A DNA stretch of 39,799 bases from UBA11606 sp039188975 (lineage in GTDB: Bacteria > Actinomycetota > Acidimicrobiia > Acidimicrobiales > Aldehydirespiratoraceae): positions 1 to 39,799 of the forward strand of contig JBCCYT010000022.1 in assembly GCA_039188975.1 (NCBI GenBank). The letters are read 5' to 3'. The notes beneath the pieces were generated by a model. It had not been told where the DNA came from. It saw only the letters and a program-made list of their open reading frames with translations, and searched no databases. Position numbers and translations under genes: made by a program. This document shows, in pieces, positions 30,633-39,761 of the stretch (position 1 is the stretch's first letter; the number at the start of each line of letters is the position of its first letter).

Positions 30633-32651
30633 ATGCGCGCGATCGAGAGTTATGTCGCCGGCCGCTGGCAGGCGGGGAGCGGCGACCGGCCCGTCGCTGA
30701 CGCAGTCACCGGCGAGGTCATCGGAACCGTCGGGAGCGGGGGGATCGACGTGGTCGCCGCCCATCACCATGCGCGCACCGTCGGTGGTCCGGCCTTGCGG
30801 GCGCTGACCTTCCATGACCGGGCCGCCGCCCTTCGAGCGGTGGGAAAACACCTGCTTGCCGACACCAGCGAGTTCTACGCCCTGAGTACCCGTACCGGTG
30901 CGACCCCGGCCGACACCGGTATCGATGTCGACGGCGGGGCAGGTGCGCTCATGGCCTACTCCGGCATCGGTCGCCGTGAGCTCCCCAACAGCACGGTGTG
31001 GCCGGACGGCGATGTCCAGTCGCTGAGTCGAGACGGCAGCTTTGTCGCTCGCCACGTCAACGTGTCGCGCCCGGGCGTGGCCGTGCAGATCAACGCCTTC
31101 AACTTTCCGGTGTGGGGCATGCTCGAGAAGCTTGCGCCAGCGGTGCTCGCCGGCGTGCCGACAATCGTCAAGCCCGCCACCCCGACCGCATACCTCGCCG
31201 AAGCGGTCGTGCGGTCGATCATCGACAGCGGGCTGTTGCCCGAGGGCGCCGTCCAGCTGATCGCCGGCGATGTCTCGTCGATCTTCGACGTGCTCGACGA
31301 GCATGACTCGGTGGCGTTCACCGGTTCGGCTGCGACCGCCCACCGGCTCAAGGTCCTCGCTCCGTTCGTCGAGCGAGGCGTTCGGTTCTCGGCCGAAGCC
31401 GATTCGTTGAACGCGGCTGTGCTCGCCCCATCGGCCGGCCCCGACACCGCCGAGTTCGGTCTCTTTTGTGACGCCGTGGTCGGGGAGATGACCGCCAAGG
31501 CCGGCCAGAAGTGTACGGCGATCCGACGGGTGATCGTGCCCGACCCGCTTGCCGATGCCGTCGCCGACGCGCTGGTCGAGCGGCTGCGGACGATCACGGT
31601 TGGCGATCCTGGCGCGGCGACGACCGACATGGGGGCGCTGGTCGGTTTGGAGCAACGTGGCGACGTGCAGGCCGCTGTCGCCGAGGTAGGTGGCGACGTG
31701 CTCTTCGACTCGGCCGACCTCTCCGGCGTCGACACCGAACGAGGGTCGTTCATGTCGCCGACACTGCTGCGAGCGCACGATGCCGCATCGTCGCGCGCCC
31801 ACACCGTCGAGCCCTTCGGGCCGGTCGCAACCCTCATGGGATACGAAAGCACCGACGACGCCATCGAGCTCGTCGCCAAGGGGCGAGGCAGCCTCGTTGC
31901 GTCGGTCTTCGGTCCCGACCCGGCCGAGGCCGCCGCCATCACCCTCGGCATTGCTCCCCATCACGGACGCGTGCATGCCATCGACGCAACCTCTGCGGCC
32001 TCATCGACCGGGCATGGTTCGCCGCTCCCACACCTCGTCCATGGCGGTCCCGGCCGCGCCGGCGGCGGCGAGGAACTCGGCGGTGTCCGCAGCGTCTTGC
32101 ACCACATGCAACGCACCGCGGTGCAAGGTTCACCCGATCTCATCACCCAGGTGACGGGGGAGTGGGTCGATGGCGCAACCCGCCGTCTCGACCGAGGTCA
32201 TCCGTTCACGCTCTTCTTCGATGAACTCGAGCTCGGCGACGCACTCGATACCGAGCCGAGAGTCATCACGCTCGAAGACATTGAACACTTCGCCGAGTTC
32301 ACCGGGGACACGTTCTACGCCCACATGGACGACGACGCGGCCAAGGCGAGCCCGATCTTCGACGGACGAGTCGCGCACGGCTACCTCGTGTTGTCGATGG
32401 CCGCCGGCCTCTTCGTCTGGCCCGACCCGGGACCGGTGCTCGCCAACTACGGCGTCGACAATCTTCGCTTCGCGACCCCGACGTACCCGGGCACCGAGAT
32501 TCGGGTGCTCTTCACTTGCAAGCAGAAGTCGCTGCGAGCGGGGGCGGGATACGGCGAGGTTCGATGGGACACGAAGGTGATCGATCAGGACGACAACGTC
32601 CTCGCCAGTTATGACGTCTTGACCATGGTTGCTGAGAGAGGTGCCGCATGA
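30633..32651 (+). CDS. paaZ: PaaZ: oxepin-CoA hydrolase/3-oxo-5,6-didehydrosuberyl-CoA semialdehyde dehydrogenase
   Basis: Opens the oxepin ring of the phenylacetate pathway and oxidises the resulting aldehyde. The 672-residue fusion has an aldehyde dehydrogenase domain with Glu255 (FSAEADS) and Cys294 (KAGQKCTAIRR), within one residue of the E. coli PaaZ catalytic pair. It also has a C-terminal MaoC-type hydratase (FTGDTFYAHMDDDAA, then GRVAHGYLVLSMAAGLF) with Asp559 and His564. ATG 30633 was chosen because GGGGGA precedes it at the right distance and the promoter would start transcription past ATG 30612. It is the first gene of the paa operon and overlaps paaA by four bases. Usual length for the family. 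Confidence 0.95.
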   Translation: MRAIESYVAGRWQAGSGDRPVADAVTGEVIGTVGSGGIDVVAAHHHARTVGGPALRALTFHDRAAALRAVGKHLLADTSEFYALSTRTGATPADTGIDVDGGAGALMAYSGIGRRELPNSTVWPDGDVQSLSRDGSFVARHVNVSRPGVAVQINAFNFPVWGMLEKLAPAVLAGVPTIVKPATPTAYLAEAVVRSIIDSGLLPEGAVQLIAGDVSSIFDVLDEHDSVAFTGSAATAHRLKVLAPFVERGVRFSAEADSLNAAVLAPSAGPDTAEFGLFCDAVVGEMTAKAGQKCTAIRRVIVPDPLADAVADALVERLRTITVGDPGAATTDMGALVGLEQRGDVQAAVAEVGGDVLFDSADLSGVDTERGSFMSPTLLRAHDAASSRAHTVEPFGPVATLMGYESTDDAIELVAKGRGSLVASVFGPDPAEAAAITLGIAPHHGRVHAIDATSAASSTGHGSPLPHLVHGGPGRAGGGEELGGVRSVLHHMQRTAVQGSPDLITQVTGEWVDGATRRLDRGHPFTLFFDELELGDALDTEPRVITLEDIEHFAEFTGDTFYAHMDDDAAKASPIFDGRVAHGYLVLSMAAGLFVWPDPGPVLANYGVDNLRFATPTYPGTEIRVLFTCKQKSLRAGAGYGEVRWDTKVIDQDDNVLASYDVLTMVAERGAA

Positions 32652-33571
32652 GCCAGGAACACTTCGACGCGCTGATCGAGGCCGATGAGCGCATCGAGCC
32701 TGATGACTGGATGCCCGACGATTATCGCAAGACGCTGATCCGTCAGATTGCCCAGCATGCGCACAGCGAGATCATCGGGATGCAGCCCGAAGGCGAGTGG
32801 ATCACCCGCGCTCCGTCGCTGCGGCGCAAGGCGATCCTCACGGCCAAGGTGCAAGACGAGGCCGGACACGGCATGTACCTCTACGGGGCCGCGGAGAGCC
32901 TGGGTATCGATCGCAGCGAACTGCTCGACCGGCTCCACAACAAGACCCAGAAGTACTCGAGCATCTTCAACTACCCGACGCTCGAGTGGAGCGATGTCGG
33001 TGCGATCGGCTGGCTGGTCGACGGCGCCGCCATCATGAACCAGGTGCCGTTGTGTCGATGCTCGTATGGGCCCTACGGCCGGGCGATGGTGCGCATCTGC
33101 AAGGAGGAGAGCTTCCATCAACGCCAGGGCTATCAGATCATGATGACGCTGGCCGAAGGGACGCCCGAGCAGCAGGCGATGGCGCAGCGGGCACTCGACC
33201 GCTGGTGGTGGCCGAGCATCATGATGTTCGGTCCGCCCGACACCGACTCTCCCAACACCGCCCGCAGCATGGCGTGGGGCATCAAGCGCTACACCAACGA
33301 CGAGCTGCGTCAGCAGTTCATCGACGCAACTGTTCCCCAGGCCGAACTGATCGGCTTGACCCCGCCGGACACCGAACTCCGTTGGAACGAGGAACGCGGG
33401 CACTACGACTTTGGCGAACCCGACTGGGATGAGTTCAGCCGCATGGTCAAGGGGGAAGGCGAAATCCCCGATCTCCGCATCGGGGTGCGTCGGGCGGCCC
33501 ATGACGACGGCGCCTGGGTTCGTGAGGCGGCCGCCGCGTATGCGGCCAAACAGGCCGAGGTTGCTGCGTGA
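32648..33571 (+). CDS. paaA: PaaA: catalytic subunit of phenylacetyl-CoA 1,2-epoxidase
   Basis: The di-iron oxygenase subunit that epoxidises the ring of phenylacetyl-CoA. The 307-residue product has the ferritin-like motifs of PaaA: SEIIGMQPEGEWI, AKVQDEAGHGMYLY and CKEESFHQRQGYQ supply the Glu and His iron ligands. RWWWPSIMMFGPPD is also family-typical. It needs PaaC as a structural partner, PaaB for assembly and PaaE for electrons, all encoded next. The start overlaps the paaZ stop, and the stop overlaps paaB. Confidence 0.96.
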   Translation: MSQEHFDALIEADERIEPDDWMPDDYRKTLIRQIAQHAHSEIIGMQPEGEWITRAPSLRRKAILTAKVQDEAGHGMYLYGAAESLGIDRSELLDRLHNKTQKYSSIFNYPTLEWSDVGAIGWLVDGAAIMNQVPLCRCSYGPYGRAMVRICKEESFHQRQGYQIMMTLAEGTPEQQAMAQRALDRWWWPSIMMFGPPDTDSPNTARSMAWGIKRYTNDELRQQFIDATVPQAELIGLTPPDTELRWNEERGHYDFGEPDWDEFSRMVKGEGEIPDLRIGVRRAAHDDGAWVREAAAAYAAKQAEVAA

Positions 33572-33852
33572 CCGCTGCGTGGCCGTTGTGGGAAGTCTTC
33601 GTTCGAGCCCGCCGGGGCTTGAGCCACACTCACGTCGGCTCTGTGCATGCCGCCGATGGCGACACCGCCCTGCGGGCGGCGCGCGATCTCTTCACCCGAC
33701 GCCAGGAGGGCGTGAGCCTGTGGGTTGTCCCGTCCACTGAGATCGTTGCGTCGGACCCGGCTGCGGAAGCGGAGCTGTTCGAGCCGGCCGCAGACAAGGC
33801 GTACCGGTTTCCCACCAGCTACGAGCTGCCGCCTGAAGTCGACCACATGTGA
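33568..33852 (+). CDS. paaB: PaaB: epoxidase complex subunit
   Basis: A 94-residue small subunit of the phenylacetyl-CoA epoxidase. WPLWEVFVRARRGLSHTHVGSVHAADGDTAL at the N-terminus is diagnostic of PaaB. It bridges PaaA-PaaC heterodimers and has no catalytic residues. The start overlaps the paaA stop by four bases, and the paaC gene begins 12 bases downstream. Confidence 0.95.
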   Translation: MTAAWPLWEVFVRARRGLSHTHVGSVHAADGDTALRAARDLFTRRQEGVSLWVVPSTEIVASDPAAEAELFEPAADKAYRFPTSYELPPEVDHM

Positions 33853-33864
33853 TGTCAGGTGCCC

Positions 33865-34608
33865 ATGTCCGCTGATCTCTTCACCCATGTGCTCCGCCAG
33901 GCCGATCGAGCCTTTGTGCTCAGTCATCGCCTCGCCCAGTGGCTCACCCACGCACCCGAGCTCGAAGAAGACATGGCGCTGGCCAACATCAGCCTGGATC
34001 TGCTCGGCCAGGCCCGCCAGCTCTACACCTATGCGGGTGAGCTCGAAGGGGCTGGTCGCGACGAGGATCACTTCGCGTATTGGCGCACCGCCGACGACTT
34101 CCGCAATCCGCTGCTCGTCGAACAACCCAACGGTGACTTCGCCGTCACCATGGTTCGCCAGGTCCTGCACGATCATGGCGCGCTTCTGTACTGGGAATCG
34201 ATGACGACCAGCACCGACGAACGGCTCGCCTCGCTGGCCGCGCGGGCCGTCAATGAGACGCGATTCCACCTTCGGCACTCTGCGGGCTGGCTGGTGCGGC
34301 TGGGCGATGGCACCGATGAGAGTCACCGTCGAACGCAGGCCGCGCTGCATCTGCTGTGGCCCTACGCCGATGAGCTGTTGGGCGACCCTGACGAACACGA
34401 ACTTCGAACCGCGGGTGTCGTGGGCCCCTCGATCGATGCTGCATGGCATGCCGCAGTGGCCGCAACGATACGCACGTCGACCCTTGCCCTCCCGTCGACG
34501 ATCCATCCGAAACGTGGAGGCCTGCACGGCCAGCACAGTGAGCATCTTCCCTCGATGCTGACCGAGCTTCAGGCCCTGGCTCGGGCCCACCCGGAGGCAA
34601 CATGGTGA
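33865..34608 (+). CDS. paaC: PaaC: structural subunit of phenylacetyl-CoA epoxidase
   Basis: A 247-residue ferritin-like paralogue of PaaA with a structural role. Recognisable are HRLAQWLTHAPELEEDMALANISLDLLGQAR and NGDFAVTMVRQVLHD, and DEHFAYWRT-like sequence in the middle (DEDHFAYWRTADDFRN). PaaC pairs with PaaA and stabilises it. ATG 33865 follows six bases after an alternative GTG at 33859. The stop overlaps the paaD start by seven bases. Confidence 0.94.
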   Translation: MSADLFTHVLRQADRAFVLSHRLAQWLTHAPELEEDMALANISLDLLGQARQLYTYAGELEGAGRDEDHFAYWRTADDFRNPLLVEQPNGDFAVTMVRQVLHDHGALLYWESMTTSTDERLASLAARAVNETRFHLRHSAGWLVRLGDGTDESHRRTQAALHLLWPYADELLGDPDEHELRTAGVVGPSIDAAWHAAVAATIRTSTLALPSTIHPKRGGLHGQHSEHLPSMLTELQALARAHPEATW

Positions 34609-35069
34609 CCGACCTCGACACCGCCGTGCGGGCGGTCGACGACCCGGAGCTTCCTCATGTCACGATCGGTGAGCTCGGCATGGTCCGGTCGGTCGAGCTC
34701 GACGGCGCTGCCGCTCGCGTGTGGCTGACCCCGACCTACACCGGCTGTCCCGCTACCGAACAGATCCAGGCCGATGTCGAGGCTGCGGTCGTTGCCGCTG
34801 GCTACGAACCCGATGTGCAGTTTGTCTGGAGCCCGCCCTGGACGACCGACGACATCACGCCGGAAGGCCGGATGAAGCTCCATGCGGCGGGCATTGCGCC
34901 GCCCGCACCCGCCGTCGATGGGCCGGTGGCGCTCGATCTGCCGACCGAGTGTCCGATCTGCGGGTCGCGCCGCACCCGGCTCACCGCCGCGTTCGGGGCG
35001 ACCGCCTGCAAGTCGTTGCACCAATGCGACGCCTGCCGCCAGCCGTTCGAGTCCTTCAAGGCGATCTGA
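34602..35069 (+). CDS. paaD: PaaD: iron-sulfur/maturation protein of the epoxidase
   Basis: A 155-residue protein with the MIP18/DUF59 domain first (DDPELPHVTIGELGMVRSVEL, TPTYTGCPATEQI) and a C-terminal zinc ribbon: Cys117, Cys120, Cys142 and Cys145, with an extra Cys136. Members of this fold act in iron-sulfur or di-iron centre assembly, so it probably helps mature the PaaA or PaaE cofactors. The stop overlaps the paaE start (TGATG). Confidence 0.94.
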   Translation: MVTDLDTAVRAVDDPELPHVTIGELGMVRSVELDGAAARVWLTPTYTGCPATEQIQADVEAAVVAAGYEPDVQFVWSPPWTTDDITPEGRMKLHAAGIAPPAPAVDGPVALDLPTECPICGSRRTRLTAAFGATACKSLHQCDACRQPFESFKAI

Positions 35070-36127
35070 TGGCGGTCGGGTTTCATCCACTGACGGTCGC
35101 CGACATCGAGCGGGACACGCCGAGCTCCGTCCTGGTGACGTTCGCAGAAACGCTTCCGTTCCGCCACGGGCAGTATGTGACGCTGCGCCGCGAGATCGAC
35201 GATGTCGAGATCCGACGGAGCTACTCGATCTGTAGCCCGGCCCCGGACGGGGCCCTCCGAGTCGGCATCAAACGGGTCGACGGTGGCGCGTTCTCGACCT
35301 GGGCGACATCGGCGCTGCGGGTCGGCGATGTCGTCGAGGCGATGGCCCCGATGGGCACCTTCACCCATGTGCTCGACGCCACCCAGGCCCGGACCTATGT
35401 GCTCGTGGCGGGTGGGAGCGGCATCACCCCGATCTACTCCATCGCGGCCTCGATCCTCGCTCGGGAACCTGGATCGATGGTGACCCTGCTCCAAGTTGAT
35501 CAGTCCACATCGACGATCATGCTCCTCGATGACATCGAGGCGCTCCGCAACACGTACCTCGACCGCTTTCGGGTGTGGCGCCAGCTGACACGCGAGCCGC
35601 AAGCCCTCGAGGTCCTCGACGGTCGCCCGACCGACGATTCGCTCGCTGCGTGCATCGACCGAGGCCTGCTTCCTGCAGTGCCCGACCATGTCTTTGTCTG
35701 CGGACCAGAACCGATCGTTGCGCTCGTGCGCTCGGCGTACACCGCCCGAGGAGTCGGCGCCGACCAGATCCACGCGGAGCTTTTCACCGGGTCGCAGACC
35801 GGCCGGGCGCCCTTGCGGTCCCGTGGACCCGTTGATGAATCCATCGAGCCGATGGCGACGGGCATGGTCACGCTCGATGGACGAACGTCGGTCTTCTCGG
35901 TCTTGCCCGACGACACCTTGCTCAGTGCCATCCAACGCTCACGTCCCGAGGTCCCCTTCGCCTGCGAGGCCGGCGTCTGCTCGACCTGCCGGGCCCACAT
36001 CACCGACGGCGCCGCCGACATGGCTGCAACCTATGGCCTCGTGCCAGGCGAGGAGGATGCGGGGTACGTCCTCACGTGCCAAGCAACCCCGACGACCAGT
36101 ACTGTCGCCGTCGACTTCGACGTCTGA
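35069..36127 (+). CDS. paaE: PaaE: reductase of phenylacetyl-CoA epoxidase
   Basis: A 352-residue NADPH-dependent reductase that feeds electrons to the PaaA di-iron centre. The FAD domain is at the N-terminus (RRSYSICSPAPDG), the NAD(P) domain follows (VLVAGGSGITPIYSI, HVFVCGPEPIV), and the C-terminal plant-type ferredoxin domain has Cys299, Cys304, Cys307 and Cys337 for the 2Fe-2S cluster. The domain order is that of known PaaE. An amidase gene follows after 18 bases with its own ribosome-binding site. Confidence 0.95.
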   Translation: MAVGFHPLTVADIERDTPSSVLVTFAETLPFRHGQYVTLRREIDDVEIRRSYSICSPAPDGALRVGIKRVDGGAFSTWATSALRVGDVVEAMAPMGTFTHVLDATQARTYVLVAGGSGITPIYSIAASILAREPGSMVTLLQVDQSTSTIMLLDDIEALRNTYLDRFRVWRQLTREPQALEVLDGRPTDDSLAACIDRGLLPAVPDHVFVCGPEPIVALVRSAYTARGVGADQIHAELFTGSQTGRAPLRSRGPVDESIEPMATGMVTLDGRTSVFSVLPDDTLLSAIQRSRPEVPFACEAGVCSTCRAHITDGAADMAATYGLVPGEEDAGYVLTCQATPTTSTVAVDFDV

Positions 36128-36145
36128 GAGCCCAGGGAGAATCCG

Positions 36146-37552
36146 ATGGCTGCACTGTGGGAAATGAGCGCGGCTGCGCAGGCTGTGGCGGTGAAGGCGG
36201 GTGACGTCACATCGGTCGAACTCGTCGAGGCCCACCTCGAACGCATCGACGCGGTCAATCCGGCCGTCAACGCCGTCACCCGGACCATGCCGGAGGAATC
36301 TCTCGCAGCAGCCGCTGCGATCGACGCCGCTCGGGCGGCCGGCGACGAGCTCGGCCCGCTCGGTGGCGTTCCCTTCACCATCAAAGAGAACATCGATGTC
36401 GCCGGTCAGGCGACCACGCACGGGCTCGAGGTGTTCGCCGATGCCGTTGTCGCCGTCGACGCCCCGGTCGTGGAACGAATGAAGGCAGCCGGTGCCGTGC
36501 CCCTCGCCCGGACGAATCTCCCGGACCTGGGACTGCGCATCCACACCGAGAACGAACTCCACGGCCGAACCCGCAACCCGTGGCACCCCGACCACACCGC
36601 CGGCGGCAGCTCCGGGGGCGAAGGCGCCGCCCTGGCGACCGGCATGTCACCCATCGGGCTCGGCAACGATCTCGGCGGGTCGCTGCGCAACCCGGCGTCG
36701 TGCTGCGCCATCGCCTCGATCAAGCCGACGTCTGGGCGCGTGCCGGCGGCCTACACCGTCCCCGCTCCCGACGAAGGCATCGTCGGCCGGAACTTCGCGG
36801 TGCAGGGACCGATGGCGCGAACGATTGCCGACGTCCGCATTGGCCTCGAAGCGCTCAGCGGTCCCCACCTTCGCGATCCGGACGCGCTGCCGGTTCCGCT
36901 GGTCGGGCCGGCGTCTGGGACGCGCCGGGTGGCCGTGATGGCTGAAGTGCCCGGTGGCGACACGCATCCCGGCGTTGCCGCAGCGACGAGAGCGGCCGGC
37001 GAGGCGCTCGAAGCGGCCGGTTGCGTCGTCGACGAGGTCGTCGCGCCCCGCACCGAGGAGGTCCTCGGTTGCTGGTCCGGGCTCGTCACCGGCGACATCG
37101 TCACCGCCTTCCCCTTGCTCGAACCGATTCTCGGCGCGCCAGCCCGCGAACAGTTGGCAACGCTCGTCGAGACGATGGGGGAGATCAGCGCTGCGGACTT
37201 CGGTGCTCTCTGGCTCCTGCAACACTCGCTGCGGCGCACCTACGCCGAGTTCTTCATCGAGTGGGACGTCCTCGTGACGCCGACCTGGTCGCAGCTCCCA
37301 TTCGCCCACAACGCCGATCTCGACGCTGCCGAACTCGCCGACTCGGTGCTGCTGTCGCATGCCCGGCCCGTGATGCTCGCCAACGCCCTCGGACTGCCGT
37401 CGGCTGCTGTCCCTGCCGGCCTCGTCGACGGGCTCCCCGTCGGCGTCCTCGTCAACGGCCCCGTCTGGTCCGACCTGCTGTGCCTCGAGGTGGCCGAAAT
37501 GATCGAATCCGCCGGTCTCGCCCCGGCCGTTCCCATCGACCCCAGGAGCTGA
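36146..37552 (+). CDS. Amidase-signature hydrolase within the paa operon
   Basis: A 468-residue AS-family enzyme with Lys80 (PFTIKENIDVAG), Ser155 (AGGSSGGEGAALATG) and nucleophile Ser179 (GLGNDLGGSLRNPASC), again with 24 residues between the serines. AGGGAG stands just before the ATG. It sits between paaE (18 bases) and paaK (2 bases), so it belongs to the operon. A simple reading is that it hydrolyses an arylacetamide such as phenylacetamide to phenylacetate for PaaK (inference); a GatA role is unlikely without gatBC. It is only partly similar to the amidase at 15430. Confidence 0.9.
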   Translation: MAALWEMSAAAQAVAVKAGDVTSVELVEAHLERIDAVNPAVNAVTRTMPEESLAAAAAIDAARAAGDELGPLGGVPFTIKENIDVAGQATTHGLEVFADAVVAVDAPVVERMKAAGAVPLARTNLPDLGLRIHTENELHGRTRNPWHPDHTAGGSSGGEGAALATGMSPIGLGNDLGGSLRNPASCCAIASIKPTSGRVPAAYTVPAPDEGIVGRNFAVQGPMARTIADVRIGLEALSGPHLRDPDALPVPLVGPASGTRRVAVMAEVPGGDTHPGVAAATRAAGEALEAAGCVVDEVVAPRTEEVLGCWSGLVTGDIVTAFPLLEPILGAPAREQLATLVETMGEISAADFGALWLLQHSLRRTYAEFFIEWDVLVTPTWSQLPFAHNADLDAAELADSVLLSHARPVMLANALGLPSAAVPAGLVDGLPVGVLVNGPVWSDLLCLEVAEMIESAGLAPAVPIDPRS

Positions 37553-37554
37553 CC

Positions 37555-38817
37555 ATGGCCGGGTATGAACCGATCGAGACCGCCTCGATCGACGAACTCC
37601 GCTCCCTGCAGACCGAACGTTTGGCGGTCACGCTCTCCACCGCGTACACCAACATCGGGCACTATCGATCGGCCTTCGACGCAGCCGGCGTGCACCCCGA
37701 CGACATCACCTCGCTCGAGGACCTGGCCCGCGTGCCGTTTCTCGTGAAGGACGACCTGCGCAACGCGTACCCCTTCGGCATGTTTGCCACGCCGCGCCAA
37801 GAACTCGTTCGGATCCACGCGTCGTCAGGCACCACCGGCAAGCCGACCGTCGTCGGCTACACCGCCGCCGACATCGACACCTGGGCAACGGTCGTCGCCC
37901 GGTCGCTGTATGCCGCCGGCGGCCGGCCCGGCGACCTCTTGCACAACGCCTACGGCTACGGCCTGTTCACCGGCGGGCTCGGCGCCCACTACGGCGGCGA
38001 GAAACTTGGGTGCACGGTCGTCCCGTTCGGCGGAGGTCAGACCGAACGTCAAGTGCAGCTCATCACTGACTTCGAACCTCGCCTCATCACCGTCACCCCG
38101 TCGTACTGCCTCAACCTGATCGACGAGATGGAGCGCCTCGGTGTCGACCCAAAGGCGTCGTCGCTCGAGGTCGGCATCTTCGGCGCGGAACCCTGGACCG
38201 AAGGCATGCGGGCGGAGATCGAGGAACGCCTCGGCATCGATGCGGTCGACATCTACGGGCTTTCCGAAGTGATCGGCCCGGGCGTCGCGCAGGAATGCGT
38301 CGAAACCAAGGACGGCCTCACCATTTGGGAAGATCACTTCTATCCCGAGATCATCGACCCCGAGACCGGAGCGGTCCTCCCCGATGGCGAACAAGGTGAA
38401 CTGGTCATCACGTCGCTCACCAAACAAGCCCTACCGGTGATCCGCTACCGCACCCGCGACATCACGACCTTGCTCCCCGGCACGGCGCGCACCATGCGCC
38501 GACTGGCTCGCATCACCGGTCGCAGCGACGACATGCTGATCATCCGCGGCGTCAACGTGTACCCGAGCCAGGTCGAAGCCGAACTCATGCAGATCGAAGG
38601 CCTGTCGCCGCACTACCAACTCCACAAAGGCGCCGACGGCAACATGGCCACGCTCACCGTCAAGGTCGAAGCGCTCGAGCCCACGAGCGATTACCTCGCA
38701 CTCGCAGCCCAGGCCAAAGAACGAATCAAAACCATGATCGGCGTCACCGCAACCGTCGATGTGGTCGAGCCATTCGCTGTGCCGCGCAGCCAAGGCAAGG
38801 CCCAACGAGTCGTCTGA
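37555..38817 (+). CDS. paaK: PaaK: phenylacetate-CoA ligase
   Basis: Activates phenylacetate with ATP and CoA to phenylacetyl-CoA, the substrate of PaaABCDE. The 420-residue product has the PaaK phosphate-binding loop HASSGTTGKPTVVGY (SSGTTGKPT at 90-98), YGYGLFTGGLGAHYGGE, DIYGLSEVIGPGVAQEC, and the C-terminal ITGRSDDMLIIRGVNVYPSQVE hinge. It starts at ATG 37555, preceded by AGGAG in the end of the amidase gene. It is the last gene of the rightward operon and is convergent with the MarR gene, 15 bases away. Confidence 0.96.
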   Translation: MAGYEPIETASIDELRSLQTERLAVTLSTAYTNIGHYRSAFDAAGVHPDDITSLEDLARVPFLVKDDLRNAYPFGMFATPRQELVRIHASSGTTGKPTVVGYTAADIDTWATVVARSLYAAGGRPGDLLHNAYGYGLFTGGLGAHYGGEKLGCTVVPFGGGQTERQVQLITDFEPRLITVTPSYCLNLIDEMERLGVDPKASSLEVGIFGAEPWTEGMRAEIEERLGIDAVDIYGLSEVIGPGVAQECVETKDGLTIWEDHFYPEIIDPETGAVLPDGEQGELVITSLTKQALPVIRYRTRDITTLLPGTARTMRRLARITGRSDDMLIIRGVNVYPSQVEAELMQIEGLSPHYQLHKGADGNMATLTVKVEALEPTSDYLALAAQAKERIKTMIGVTATVDVVEPFAVPRSQGKAQRVV

Positions 38818-38832
38818 ACAACCGGCGCTCGG

Positions 38833-39336
38833 TCAGTCGTCCTCGAGGCGGGTCGACGACACCCGCCGCATCAGCTCCGTGAGCGCCGTCAGTTCGTCAT
38901 CGCTGAGATCACCCAGAAGCTCACGCTCCCGCGCATTCTGCACGCGATAGGCGGCCTGCAGGCGGGCCGCGCCATCGTTGGTCAGATACACCGTCACCAC
39001 TCGGCGATCCTCCGACTCTCGCCGACGGTCGACCAGGCCATCGCGCTCCAACGTGTTGACCGCACTCGAGATCGCAGCCCGACTCAGACCGGCGAGCCGA
39101 GCGATCTCGAACGACTCCATCGGTCCGCCGACCCACAACAAGAACATCACCCGGAACCCGGCCAACGACCAGCCCGCCGGGCGATGAATCGATGCTTCGA
39201 GGTCATTGAACATCCGGGCACCCAACCGGAAGATCCCGAACATCGCACGAAAAGTGACCGGGTCGAGCCCCTCGAGTGCAACCCGCTCCGCAGCGGCATC
39301 CTCGAACTCGTCGGACCGAGTCCGCCGCTGGGTCAC
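38833..39336 (-). CDS. MarR-family transcriptional regulator
   Basis: A 167-residue winged-helix regulator: GWSLAGFRVMFLLWVGGPMESFEIARLAGLSRAAISSAVNTLERDGLVDRR is the HTH, with the wing SEDRRVVTVYLTNDG. MarR proteins often sense aromatic acids or their CoA esters. Located right after paaK and overlapping the PaaI-like gene, it is the best candidate repressor of the paa operon, although PaaX and PaaR regulators of other bacteria belong to other families. The GTG at 39336 is preferred because it overlaps the upstream stop (GTGA). Confidence 0.9.
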   Translation of the reverse strand: MTQRRTRSDEFEDAAAERVALEGLDPVTFRAMFGIFRLGARMFNDLEASIHRPAGWSLAGFRVMFLLWVGGPMESFEIARLAGLSRAAISSAVNTLERDGLVDRRRESEDRRVVTVYLTNDGAARLQAAYRVQNARERELLGDLSDDELTALTELMRRVSSTRLEDD

Positions 39337-39761
39337 GATGACCCCGGACCTTCGGCGGAAACCTGCTTCGTCTTGCCCCGAAAGACCGCGACGACGCCGT
39401 TTGGTCCACTCACCGTGATGTCGTAAATGCCGGTACGCCCCGCCCGATGGGCCTCGGTCGCCACCGCCACCAGCCGGTCGCCCACATACGCCGGAGCCAG
39501 CCACTCGATAGTCGCGCTCGACGCCAGGTGCGTGCCACCCAACGAATTCGAAGCAAACCCCATCGCCGTGTCCGCCACCGCAAACACGATGCCGCCGTGG
39601 CACGTCTCCAACCCGTTCGCCATCGACTCGACAACCGTCATCTCGACCGTCGCCGCCCCCGGACTCACCGCCGACACAACGATTCCCATCGCCCGAGCAT
39701 TGCGGTCCTCGGCAAACATCGCAGCAGCAGCTGCATCAGCGATCTCCTGAGATCCCCCCAC
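39333..39761 (-). CDS. paaI: PaaI-like hotdog-fold acyl-CoA thioesterase
   Basis: A 142-residue hotdog-fold protein. NGLETCHGGIVFAVADTAMGFASNS is the PaaI active-site helix, with Asp in AVADTAMG and the HGG turn; AVATEAHRAGRTGIYDITV is the closing strand. PaaI hydrolyses aryl-CoA esters that would trap CoA when the pathway stalls. The product starts at GTG 39761; ATG 39719 is a possible alternative. It is cotranscribed with the MarR gene. The promoter would lie in the last 38 bases or beyond the window. Confidence 0.88.
   Translation of the reverse strand: MGGSQEIADAAAAAMFAEDRNARAMGIVVSAVSPGAATVEMTVVESMANGLETCHGGIVFAVADTAMGFASNSLGGTHLASSATIEWLAPAYVGDRLVAVATEAHRAGRTGIYDITVSGPNGVVAVFRGKTKQVSAEGPGSS

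Noticed and set aside
30612..30635. ATG 30612 as paaZ start
   Set aside because: It lies before the expected transcription start and adds seven residues absent from the family start; ATG 30633 has a good ribosome-binding site.
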